Of a stretch of 38,244 nucleotides of DNA, positions 8,594 to 16,024 are shown one piece after another. The stretch's first letter is position 1; every line of letters starts with the position of its first letter. The position numbers and the translations under genes are program-made. Below the pieces are notes generated by a model. That model had not been told where the DNA came from and did no database searches. It was given only the letters and a program-made list of their open reading frames with translations. The stretch is from Terriglobales bacterium (GTDB taxonomy: Bacteria > Acidobacteriota > Terriglobia > Bryobacterales > Bryobacteraceae): the NCBI GenBank assembly GCA_021372245.1, contig JAJFUV010000064.1:1-38244 (forward strand), in the 5' to 3' direction.

Positions 8594-8694
8594 GTTTGAC
8601 TGCAGTGTCGCGAGAGTATGGAAGCCGCGCGTTGGCGTTCCGGCTTCTGCAACTAACTTGTAGGTTGACGAACGCCTCCCTCCCGTTTGCAAGC

Positions 8695-8724
8695 TTGACA
8701 TTGCGAAACAGGACATTTTATACT
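8695..8724 (+). promoter_or_regulatory. sigma70-like promoter of feoA-feoB
   Basis: A perfect TTGACA at 8695-8700 is followed after 18 bp by TATACT at 8719-8724, only 9 bp before the feoA ATG. The untranslated leader would be very short. This is the best consensus promoter in the window. I could not recognise a Fur or DtxR box over it. Confidence 0.65.
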
Positions 8725-8733
8725 GAAGGCGAA

Positions 8734-9018
8734 ATGCAACTCAGTTTCAACAAGACCTCCGGGCGCAGACGGCGAGCGCCCGCCACGCTGGGTGAGCTGC
8801 GTCTTGGCGAACAGGGTGTTCTGGACCGCCTCGACCTGCCCGAAGGCGATGCCCGGCGGTTGATGGAACTTGGCTTCCTCCCTGGTAATACCGTGTTTGC
8901 CGCCTGTTGCGCTCCCGGCGGCGACCCTCGCGTTTTCCGCGTTGATGGTAGTGAAGTGGCGCTGCGAGCCGATACGGCTTCGCGGATCGCTCTCCGCACC
9001 GACTCCGCCGCGAAGTAA
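8734..9018 (+). CDS. feoA: FeoA-domain protein
   Basis: 94 residues from the ATG at 8734; the longer in-frame extension upstream would run across the promoter. A basic N-terminal tail (about 1-20) precedes an SH3-like FeoA domain (LGELRLGEQGVL, then RRLMELGFLPGNTV). FeoA is a small cytoplasmic partner thought to modulate the FeoB ferrous iron transporter. An AAGG purine run lies 5 bp before the ATG. feoB starts 17 bp after the stop, so the two form an operon. The GFLPG turn and the closing ADTASRIAL strand fit the family. Confidence 0.9.
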   Translation: MQLSFNKTSGRRRRAPATLGELRLGEQGVLDRLDLPEGDARRLMELGFLPGNTVFAACCAPGGDPRVFRVDGSEVALRADTASRIALRTDSAAK

Positions 9019-9035
9019 GGGAGAAAGCGCGGACT

Positions 9036-10856
9036 ATGCCCAAGGTTGTGGCCCTTGTCGGTCCGCCGAACTCGGGCAAATCTACCCTTTACAACCGGCT
9101 CACCGGTCTGCGGCAGAAGGTGGCGAATTTCCCCGGTGTCACGGTCGAACAGCATATAGGCGAATTGCGGCTGGCGGACGGACGCGTGGTGACGCTGATC
9201 GATCTGCCTGGTGTATACAGCCTGACGCCGCGCTCGGAAGACGAAGAGGTGACGCGCGACGTCCTGCTGGGACACATGACGGCTGTCCCGCGGCCGGACG
9301 CGATTCTTTTGGTCCTTGATTCAACCAACCTCGGCCGCCACTTGATCCTGGCGCCGCCGGTACTCTCCCTCGGTCTGCCGGCCCTGGTGGTTCTGAACAT
9401 GGCGGACGACTTGGCCGATCGCGGCGGCGACGTGGACACCCAGGCGTTGGCCAGGCAACTCGGCGCTCCCGTGGCACTTGTGAGTGCCGCGCGGGGAGAC
9501 GGCGTCGAAACTGTCGTTGATTTCCTTGCCGGTTCAATGGGCGTACCGGCCCCGGTGGAACTCCCGGTTCTGCAGGACATTCCGCAATGCCGGGAATGGG
9601 CCGCGAGGATCGGCCGCCACGCCTCCTATCAGCCTCCCGCGCCTCCGTTGTGGACCAGCCGCCTGGACAAGCTATTTCTGCACCCCGTGGCCGGGCCACT
9701 CATTTTCCTCACGGTCGTGGTGGCCGTATTCCAATCCATCTTCACGTGGGCGCGTCCGCTCATGAACGGTGTGCAAACCCTCATTACGCTGTCGGGAGGA
9801 TGGGTGGGACACATCATCACCAACCCGGCCCTGCACTCGCTGATCGTGGAAGGCGTCTGGGGCGGCGTAGGCAGTGTGTTGGTATTTCTGCCCCAGATCC
9901 TACTTCTGTTCCTGTTCATCGGCATCCTCGAGGATTCCGGGTATCTGGCGCGCGCCGCGATCATCGCGGACCGGACCATGGCGCGCGTCGGGCTGCAGGG
10001 CAAGAGCTTCATCCCCCTCCTGTCGGCTTACGCCTGTGCCGTACCCGCCATCATGGCCACGCGTACGATTGAAAACAAGCGGGACCGCTTCGCCACCATT
10101 CTTATTGCGCCGTTGATGACCTGCTCGGCACGGCTGCCGGTGTATACCCTGATCATTGCCGCCTTCATCCCCGAGCGACCCCTTGCCGGGGCTCTGCTGG
10201 GCTCTCGGGCGGCGGCGCTGCTGGCGCTGTACGCGCTCGGTTTCGCCGCTGCATTCGTGACCGCGCGGATCCTGAAAAGTTCGATCCTCAAGAGCGAATC
10301 GGCCTCCTTCGTGCTCGAAATGCCGCCGTATCGCTGGCCGACTCTGGCCGGCCTCGGTCTTCGGTTGCTCGACCGCTCCAAGGTCTTTCTGCGGCGGGCT
10401 GGCACGGTCATCCTGGCCATCACCGTGTTGCTATGGGCGTTGGCGCACCTCCCGCTTAAAGACGGCGTGGCACCGCCTATCGAAGAAAGCTTGGCCGGCG
10501 CCTTGGGCCACACGGTCGAACCGGTGATCCGGCCTCTGGGGTTCAACTGGAAGATCGGGATCGGCCTCATCAGCTCCCTGGCTGCCCGCGAGGTGATAAT
10601 AGGCACCTTGGGAACCATTTACGGAATGGACGGAGACGCGCGCTCGCTTGGACTTCAGAAAGCCATCCATCTGGATCTCTCACCGGCGGGCGCCGTCAGC
10701 CTGCTCGTGTTCTTCGCCTTCGCCATGCAGTGCATGTCCACCATTGCGGTAGTGAGGCGTGAAACGGGTAGCTGGAAATGGCCGGCGATCCAGTTTCTGT
10801 ATATGGGATCAATAGCTTACGCCGGTTCCTTCGCGGCTTATCAGCTGCTTCGATAG
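9036..10856 (+). CDS. feoB: ferrous iron transport protein FeoB
   Basis: 606 residues. The N-terminal G domain has G1 GPPNSGKST (9-17), G3 DLPG (56-59), G4 NMAD (121-124) and G5 SAARG (150-154). The membrane part carries the two Gate repeats with the conserved cysteine of APLMTCSARLPVY, plus the usual about eight transmembrane segments. FeoB imports Fe2+ through the inner membrane. It is shorter than E. coli FeoB (773 residues). Part of the difference is a short linker of about 45 residues (about 172-215) where the guanine-dissociation-inhibitor-like domain normally sits. No FeoC follows. Confidence 0.95.
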   Translation: MPKVVALVGPPNSGKSTLYNRLTGLRQKVANFPGVTVEQHIGELRLADGRVVTLIDLPGVYSLTPRSEDEEVTRDVLLGHMTAVPRPDAILLVLDSTNLGRHLILAPPVLSLGLPALVVLNMADDLADRGGDVDTQALARQLGAPVALVSAARGDGVETVVDFLAGSMGVPAPVELPVLQDIPQCREWAARIGRHASYQPPAPPLWTSRLDKLFLHPVAGPLIFLTVVVAVFQSIFTWARPLMNGVQTLITLSGGWVGHIITNPALHSLIVEGVWGGVGSVLVFLPQILLLFLFIGILEDSGYLARAAIIADRTMARVGLQGKSFIPLLSAYACAVPAIMATRTIENKRDRFATILIAPLMTCSARLPVYTLIIAAFIPERPLAGALLGSRAAALLALYALGFAAAFVTARILKSSILKSESASFVLEMPPYRWPTLAGLGLRLLDRSKVFLRRAGTVILAITVLLWALAHLPLKDGVAPPIEESLAGALGHTVEPVIRPLGFNWKIGIGLISSLAAREVIIGTLGTIYGMDGDARSLGLQKAIHLDLSPAGAVSLLVFFAFAMQCMSTIAVVRRETGSWKWPAIQFLYMGSIAYAGSFAAYQLLR

Positions 10857-10972
10857 ACTTAGTACTATCCCGCAACACAGTACTGCCTTCCTATGGAAGT
10901 CCTGTATCCGTAATGACTTCCAACCTATCGCTCGGTACTCCGGCCAATGCGAGTCTAGGGCAGGTGAACACG

Positions 10973-11725
10973 ATGAAACTCAGTCTCTCCCTGACCACCG
11001 CACTGCTCAGCCTCGCCGCCATCGCGGGCGCCGCTCCCGTTACATTCGACGATCCGTTCAATGCCGGCAGCCCCGACGTGATTGGTTTGGCGTCGAGCTT
11101 CGACGTCCAGAAAGTCGTTGTCGACGTCGGCGCAAGCGGCGTCACCGCCGACATTTACACGAACTACGGCCTTGGCAACACCAGCATCGCGCCTTACTTC
11201 GACCCCACCCTTGGCAAAACGGTTCATATCGGAGACTTGTTCTTCAGCCTTGGCGGGACGCTGTCCTACGGTATCGCACTATATGACCATGTGGGCGCGC
11301 AAGACAACGGCGGGCAGAGCGGCTCCACTGTCCTCGCCGGACATCTATACCGCATTAATGACGTCGCCAATGGTACGCTGACGGCTTCCGAGGCGTTCAA
11401 CGGCTTCAGCGGCAATTACCGGCCGGACGAGATCGTCCTGCTGCTCAACTCAAACGGCTATATCACGGACCTCGGCGCGGGTTCGGTGAACGTTGCCGGC
11501 GGCGGAACGGGCCCCGAATTCAAGATCTCGGTCTCCATCCCGCAGTCCGTGTCTTCGGCCTTCTACTCCGGCATGGCCGGCGGCGACTGGGGCATCCACT
11601 ACTCCTCGGCGAACTGCGGCAACGACATTATCGACGGCAACAACCAGGTCCCCGAGCCGGCCACCCTGGTCCTGCTCGGCAGCGCGCTGCTCGGCTTGGG
11701 CCTTGTACGCCGGCGCGTCCTGTAA
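10973..11725 (+). CDS. PEP-CTERM sorting domain protein
   Basis: 250 residues from the ATG at 10973, which has AGGTGA upstream; the longer open frame to the left overlaps feoB and is not used. A signal peptide (about 1-20, ending GAA) is followed by a beta-rich secreted region without a recognised fold. The C-terminus is a textbook PEP-CTERM signal: VPEPATL, a hydrophobic helix, then RRR near the end. Such proteins are cut and anchored or released by an exosortase (EpsH family) and are often tied to exopolysaccharide. No exosortase gene is in the window. Confidence 0.9.
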   Translation: MKLSLSLTTALLSLAAIAGAAPVTFDDPFNAGSPDVIGLASSFDVQKVVVDVGASGVTADIYTNYGLGNTSIAPYFDPTLGKTVHIGDLFFSLGGTLSYGIALYDHVGAQDNGGQSGSTVLAGHLYRINDVANGTLTASEAFNGFSGNYRPDEIVLLLNSNGYITDLGAGSVNVAGGGTGPEFKISVSIPQSVSSAFYSGMAGGDWGIHYSSANCGNDIIDGNNQVPEPATLVLLGSALLGLGLVRRRVL

Positions 11726-11763
11726 GTGCTTTCAGAAGAGAACGTTTACCTCCTCCCGTGCTA

Positions 11764-11803
11764 GCATGATGGGTTGGACCTGGGCGGGTCCAACCCATCA
11801 TGC
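11764..11803 (+). promoter_or_regulatory. perfect 17-bp inverted repeat enclosing the trxB start codon
   Basis: GCATGATGGGTTGGACC (11764-11780) and its exact reverse complement (11787-11803) flank a 6-nt loop TGGGCG. The trxB ATG (11800-11802) lies in the right arm and no Shine-Dalgarno is free outside the stem. No T-run follows on either strand, so it is not a normal intrinsic terminator. An RNA hairpin of this strength would hide the start codon. The same bases also encode a 13-codon open frame, MMGWTWAGPTHHA, ending at TAA 11805-11807. Confidence 0.7.
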
Positions 11804-12723
11804 GTAATGTCGTCGTTGTAGGCTCAGGCTGTGCGGGCAATACCGCTGCCATCTACGCCGCGCGCGCCAACCTGACCCCCCTGGTGATCTCCGGCAATGA
11901 GCCCGGAGGCCAGTTGTCCCTGACCACCGCGGTCGAGAACTTCCCCGGCTTTCCCGAAGGTATTCAAGGGCCCACGCTGGTGGAGAACATCAAGCAGCAG
12001 GCCCTGAACTTCGGCGCCGAGTATCTCAGTGGCGCCGTACTGGAGGCCGACCTCTCCAAGCGTCCCTTCAGGTTGAACGTCGAGGGCGAATGGATCGAGG
12101 CCAAAGCGCTGATCATCGCCAGCGGGGCTTCGGCTCGCTGGCTGGGCCTGGAATCGGAGAAGAAACTGATCGGCCACGGCGTCAGTTCCTGCGCCACCTG
12201 CGACGGTTTCTTTTACAGGGGCAAGAAGATCATGGTGGTCGGCGGCGGCGACTCGGCCATGGAAGAGGCGAACTTCCTCACCCATTTCGGTTCGGAAGTA
12301 GCGGTGGTGCACCGGCGGGAGCAGTTCCGTGCCTCCCACATCATGGTGGAGCGCGCCAAGCAGAATCCCAAGATCAAGTTCCTTCTGAACACGGTAGTGG
12401 AAGAGGTTTTCGATGTTGAGAAGGGCTATGTTACCGGCGTGCGGCTGCGGAATGTGCGGACGGGCGAGATTACAAACCGCGAAGTGGACGGTTTCTTCCT
12501 CGCTATCGGGCACATTCCCAATACCGCCCCCTATCGCGGCCAGATAGAGCTGGATGCCGAGGGCTACATCGTGAGCAAGGGCGGCGCGCGCACCAGCGTC
12601 GAGGGCGTCTTCCACGCCGGCGACGTCCAGGACCGCGTTTACCGGCAGGCCATCACGGCGGCGGCGGCCGGCTGCAGCGCGGCGATCGAGGCGGAGCGCT
12701 ACCTCCAAAGCGTGCAGGCGTGA
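11800..12723 (+). CDS. trxB: thioredoxin-disulfide reductase
   Basis: 307 residues. An FAD-binding GSGCAG (8-13) starts the Rossmann fold within a few residues of the ATG. The redox pair is CATC (C131-C134) and the NADPH site is GGGDSA (148-153). The C-terminal FAD motif is the GVFHAGDVQD stretch. It reduces thioredoxin with NADPH in the cytosol. The start is fixed by an in-frame stop at 11767-11769 and the absence of other start codons in between, which puts it inside the perfect hairpin at 11764-11803. It overlaps rlmB by 4 bp (GTGA), so the two are coupled. No thioredoxin gene is adjacent. Confidence 0.94.
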   Translation: MRNVVVVGSGCAGNTAAIYAARANLTPLVISGNEPGGQLSLTTAVENFPGFPEGIQGPTLVENIKQQALNFGAEYLSGAVLEADLSKRPFRLNVEGEWIEAKALIIASGASARWLGLESEKKLIGHGVSSCATCDGFFYRGKKIMVVGGGDSAMEEANFLTHFGSEVAVVHRREQFRASHIMVERAKQNPKIKFLLNTVVEEVFDVEKGYVTGVRLRNVRTGEITNREVDGFFLAIGHIPNTAPYRGQIELDAEGYIVSKGGARTSVEGVFHAGDVQDRVYRQAITAAAAGCSAAIEAERYLQSVQA

Positions 12724-13430
12724 ACACCCTCAGCGGCATACATTCGGTCCGTGAAGCGCTTCAGGCCGGCCACCCCATCGAGCACGTAATGGTGGCGCAA
12801 GGGGCCGCGGGACCGCGGCTGCAAGAGATCATCGACCTCTGCCGCGGCAAAGGAATCCCCGTGCGCTTCGAACAGCGCACGGTGCTGGATAGGATGAGCG
12901 GCACCACGGCGCACCAAGGCGTGGTGGCGGTGGCCGCGGCACACCGATATAAAGAGTTAAGCGACATCCCGGCGGGCGCCCGGCTGGTGGTGGTGCTGGA
13001 CGGTGTGGAGGACCCGCACAACCTGGGCGCCATTCTGCGCACGGCGGACGCGGTGGGGGCGGCGGCTGTCGTCATCCCGGAGCGCCGGGCCGTGGGTCTT
13101 ACCGACGTGGTGGGCAAGGCCGCCGCGGGCGCGCTCGAACACGTTCCGGTGGTACGCGTGGCCAATGTCAACCGCGCCCTGGAACATCTCAAGGAGCGCG
13201 GCTTCTGGGTTTACGGACTGGACGAGCGCTCGAGCGACCTCTATTCGGCCATCGAATACGCGACGCCCACCGCCGTGGTCCTGGGCGGCGAGGGTAAGGG
13301 GCTGCACGAGCAGGTGCGCAACCACTGCGACGGGCTGCTTCGCATCCCCATGGCGGGACACGTCTCGTCGCTGAATGTATCGGTCGCCGCCGGTGTGGTG
13401 CTCTTCGAATGGAAACGCCGCAACCCCTGA
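12720..13430 (+). CDS. rlmB: 23S rRNA 2'-O-methyltransferase RlmB / TrmH (SpoU) family
   Basis: 236 residues, starting at a GTG that overlaps the trxB stop. A short N-terminal substrate-binding domain (HSVREAL; about 1-75) is followed by the trefoil-knot SPOUT methyltransferase domain. Its three motifs are visible: NLGAILRTA (about 101-109), the LGGEGKGL loop, and IPMAGHVSSLNVSVAAGV near the end. RlmB methylates G2251 of 23S rRNA in the ribosomal peptidyl-transferase loop; other SpoU specificities cannot be excluded from sequence alone. Confidence 0.88.
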   Translation: MNTLSGIHSVREALQAGHPIEHVMVAQGAAGPRLQEIIDLCRGKGIPVRFEQRTVLDRMSGTTAHQGVVAVAAAHRYKELSDIPAGARLVVVLDGVEDPHNLGAILRTADAVGAAAVVIPERRAVGLTDVVGKAAAGALEHVPVVRVANVNRALEHLKERGFWVYGLDERSSDLYSAIEYATPTAVVLGGEGKGLHEQVRNHCDGLLRIPMAGHVSSLNVSVAAGVVLFEWKRRNP

Positions 13431-13443
13431 CGCGGGGCCCGGC

Positions 13444-13971
13444 TCAGTAAAACAGATATTTACGCCATTGGACGTCGCTGCGTGCGAGCAGGCGCATCAA
13501 GTGACGGTTGGTGTGCAGGCTGAAGGGCCGCGGCTGGCGCTGCAACTTCATGCCGGCTTCTTCCGGCGTCCGGTTGCCTTTGCGGTTGTTGCAGTGATGG
13601 CAGCAGGCGACCAGGTTTTCCCAACTGGTTTCACCGGCGCGGGAGCGCGGAATGACGTGATCAAGTGTCAGGTCCGAGCCCGGAAAGGTGCGCTGGCAGT
13701 ACTGGCAGGTGTAACGGTCGCGCATGAGAATGTTCTTGCGCGACAGGGCGCGCGCCTGGTGCGGGATACGGCGGTATTCGAGCAGACGGATCACGGAAGG
13801 CAAACGGAAGATCGCGCGGGATGAGCGCACGTGCTGGGAGGAAGTCTCCTCAGCCGAGGCCACGCCCTTAAGAACCAGCACAAGGGCGCGGCGCGCGGCG
13901 CACACGTTAATCGGCTCGAAGCTCGCGTTGAGCACCAGCACAGGTCTTTCGATTCGTTTGCCACACTCCAT
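13444..13971 (-). CDS. HNH endonuclease family protein
   Basis: 175 residues. The zinc-ribbon HNH core is CQYC (C89, C92), then [10 protein letters not shown] with D104-H105, then [13 protein letters not shown] containing N119 and the second zinc pair C124/C127. An N-terminal region of about 80 residues ([13 protein letters not shown]) is typical of a conserved, stand-alone HNH family found in Cyanobacteria and Acidobacteria whose role is unknown. The ATG follows the comF stop with no gap (TAG then ATG), so the two genes are translated from one transcript. A role in DNA processing is only an inference. Confidence 0.88.
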   Translation of the reverse strand: MECGKRIERPVLVLNASFEPINVCAARRALVLVLKGVASAEETSSQHVRSSRAIFRLPSVIRLLEYRRIPHQARALSRKNILMRDRYTCQYCQRTFPGSDLTLDHVIPRSRAGETSWENLVACCHHCNNRKGNRTPEEAGMKLQRQPRPFSLHTNRHLMRLLARSDVQWRKYLFY

Positions 13972-14757
13972 CTATCGTTCCCCTCCCACTACAAGCGCCG
14001 GTTCCGCCGCGGGGTTAAGTATCCGGCGGTCGGCGCGAGCCAGCGTCAACACCGTCACGCAACTCGCGCCCGCGCGCTTGAGTACCGCCGCACAGGCGTT
14101 GGCCGTGGCTCCCGTGGTGAGAACATCATCCACAAGAAGCACGCGCAGGCCGCCCACGTCCGCGTCCCGCCGCGGTTCGAAAGCTCCCCGCACGTTGCGG
14201 CGCCGCTCAGCGCGGCTCAAAGAGGCTTGGGACGCAGTGGATCGTTTGCGGCGCAATGCGCCAACCACGGGAATTCCCGTGCGCCGCGACAACTCCCGAG
14301 CGAGCAGATAGGACTGGTTGAAACCCCGCCGCCATCGCCTCACCCAATGAAGCGGCATGGGCACCAGCACATCGAAGCGTTCCTCCCGCGGCAGGGCCGC
14401 ACCAAGGAATCCGCCCAGCACCGGCGCCAGCGGCCGCACCCGGCCGTACTTGAACAGATGAATCAACTCGCGCATGGCCCCGTCGTAAGCCGAATACGAG
14501 TAGGCCGAATCGAACTGGTTCAGGCCCGCGCGGCACAGGCCGCAGCGCCCGTCTTCATCCAGTGGGTAGGGCGTTGCGAAAGGCGTCCGGCAGGAGCGGC
14601 AGAAGTACTCGGCATCGAGCGGCCGGGGCGCTTCCAGACACGTCCGGCAAACGGGAATCCTCGTCAGATCCGTCAGCGGAGCCCCGCATATGCGGCAGTC
14701 ATCGGGGAAAATGAGATTGAAGAATTTCGAGCAGGCTTTTCTACAGCCGCGCCGCAG
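13972..14757 (-). CDS. comF: ComF-type amidophosphoribosyltransferase with N-terminal zinc finger; start codon non-standard
   Basis: The C-terminal half has the PRPP-binding loop VLLVDDVLTTGATA and the FDVLVPMPLHWVRRW-type region of ComF/GntX proteins. Reading the same frame upstream of the first ATG (14475) gives a full ComF N-terminus: FPDDCRICG, CRTC, YFCRSC and RCGLCR, then the family-typical FDSAYSYSAYDGAMRELIHLFKYG. However, from 14476 to the upstream stop at 14821-14823 this frame holds no ATG, GTG or TTG. I set the start at a CTG (14757) as the best guess; ATT at 14712 is another. A frameshift or sequencing error upstream is also possible. ComF proteins support DNA uptake in competent bacteria. 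Confidence 0.8.
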   Translation of the reverse strand: MRRGCRKACSKFFNLIFPDDCRICGAPLTDLTRIPVCRTCLEAPRPLDAEYFCRSCRTPFATPYPLDEDGRCGLCRAGLNQFDSAYSYSAYDGAMRELIHLFKYGRVRPLAPVLGGFLGAALPREERFDVLVPMPLHWVRRWRRGFNQSYLLARELSRRTGIPVVGALRRKRSTASQASLSRAERRRNVRGAFEPRRDADVGGLRVLLVDDVLTTGATANACAAVLKRAGASCVTVLTLARADRRILNPAAEPALVVGGER

Positions 14758-14876
14758 CGTGGAAAGCGGAGCTGGTTTGTGCCAGCAACTGGGGAAAACA
14801 CACCTCCCGAAACCAACAGTTTACACCTTGCGGGGTACTGGTGCGAGCGTGGGAAGTCGTGAGAGGATCAATATCT

Positions 14877-15512
14877 ATGCGAAGATTCATTGCGGCAGTT
14901 TTCTTTCTCGCCCTGAGCGCGCCAGCCTGGTGCGCTTCCGGTTGGGTGTCCCTGTTCGACGGCAAGACGCTGAACGGATGGGTGCTGAAATCGCCTCACG
15001 GGCGTGGATACCTGGTGGAAAACGGACACATCGTGGCGCCAGCCGACGGCGGCGGCAACCTGTTCACGGAGAAAGAATACTCGAATTTCGTTTTTCACGT
15101 GGAGTTCCGGCTCTCGGTGAATGGCAACAACGGGATCGGCATTCGCGCACCGTTCGAGGGCGACGCGGCCTGGCAGGCCATGGAAATCCAGATTCTCGAC
15201 GACGACGGCCCCGCGTACAAAGGCAAGCTGCACGCGTTCCAGTACACCGGCAGCGTCTACTGGGCCGTGCCGTCGAAGACCGGCCACTTGAAGAAGACCG
15301 GGGAATGGAACAGCATGGAGATCACGGCGAACGGGCACCGCATCACCGTGAAGCTCAACGGAAGCGTCATCACCGATGCGAACCTGGATGACATTAAGGA
15401 CCCGGAGATTCTGAAGAAGCATCCGGGAATGTTCCGCCCTGCGGGTCACATCGGCCTGCTCGGACATAAGTCCCTGGTGGAGTTCAGGAACCTACGTGTA
15501 AAAAAGCTATAA
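14877..15512 (+). CDS. secreted DUF1080 (3-keto-disaccharide hydrolase-like) protein
   Basis: 211 residues. The start at 14877 gives a clean signal peptide (RRFIAAVFFLALSAPAWC) and has GAGAGG about 8 bp upstream; the earlier in-frame ATG at 14841 would put extra residues before it. The mature part begins WVSLFDGKTLNGW, the hallmark of DUF1080, and continues as a concanavalin-like beta-sandwich with DNGIGIRAP-like and EIQILDDDG segments. Family members are periplasmic or secreted and are linked to glycoside or 3-keto-sugar breakdown. Its exact substrate is not visible. It is divergent from comF and has no sugar genes beside it. Confidence 0.88.
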   Translation: MRRFIAAVFFLALSAPAWCASGWVSLFDGKTLNGWVLKSPHGRGYLVENGHIVAPADGGGNLFTEKEYSNFVFHVEFRLSVNGNNGIGIRAPFEGDAAWQAMEIQILDDDGPAYKGKLHAFQYTGSVYWAVPSKTGHLKKTGEWNSMEITANGHRITVKLNGSVITDANLDDIKDPEILKKHPGMFRPAGHIGLLGHKSLVEFRNLRVKKL

Positions 15513-15580
15513 CAAGACGCGGAATGTCCTAAACCTGGGAGCGTCCCGGGCCGATAAGCAAGAGTGAAGGGTAAGGATTC

Positions 15581-15952
15581 ATGGACGTTCCCCGGCAGTT
15601 AGTCAGACTGAACAAGGCGTTAGTGCTCGAGCGGCTCGGCGGCGATGAGCAGTTGTTGGGTGAGATCGCCGGCCTTTTCCTCAGCGACTACCCCGGCATG
15701 CTGGAGCAGGTGCGCCAAGCCGTGGCCCGCCAGGATTCATCCGCGTTGCATCACGCCGCTCATACACTCAAAGGAGCGATCGCCAACTTCTGCGCAGATG
15801 CTCCGTTTGAAAGCGCCTATAGGTTGGAACGCATGGGCCGCGAGGAGGACCTGGCCGGCGCCGAGGAGGCGTTGTCGGAACTGGAACGCCACCTGCTAAG
15901 TCTGGAACCAATCCTGGCGGACCTCCAGAATGAGTCCGCCTCCAGACCTTGA
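15581..15952 (+). CDS. stand-alone Hpt (histidine phosphotransfer) domain protein
   Basis: 123 residues, essentially one four-helix Hpt domain. The phospho-accepting His is H61 in AAHTLKGAIANF, matching the HxLKG consensus. It has no kinase or receiver domain of its own, so it must relay phosphate between a hybrid histidine kinase and a response regulator encoded elsewhere. A TAAGGA purine run precedes the ATG. It lies 72 bp before mqnD, separated by a TATAGT box (16001-16006) that may start a new transcript. Confidence 0.87.
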   Translation: MDVPRQLVRLNKALVLERLGGDEQLLGEIAGLFLSDYPGMLEQVRQAVARQDSSALHHAAHTLKGAIANFCADAPFESAYRLERMGREEDLAGAEEALSELERHLLSLEPILADLQNESASRP

Positions 15953-16024
15953 TTCCCGCCTTCTAGATTGTTCGTCTTAGTCTGGAACTTCCGGGTTTGC
16001 TATAGTGAGGGAGTTCCATCGTTT

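Noticed and set aside
8641..8675. Possible iron-regulator operator (AACTAAC...GGTTGAC) upstream of feoA
   Set aside because: The two arms match at only about half of their positions when compared as an inverted repeat, and it does not fit the Fur or DtxR/IdeR consensus.
10861..10899. Two AGTACT palindromes 18 bp apart and a CTTCC-TAT-GGAAG hairpin after feoB
   Set aside because: Six-base palindromes and a 5-bp stem are too short to support an operator or terminator.
11744..11756. GGGAGGAGG on the minus strand left of trxB, resembling a ribosome binding site
   Set aside because: No start codon follows at the right distance on the minus strand and no gene runs that way.
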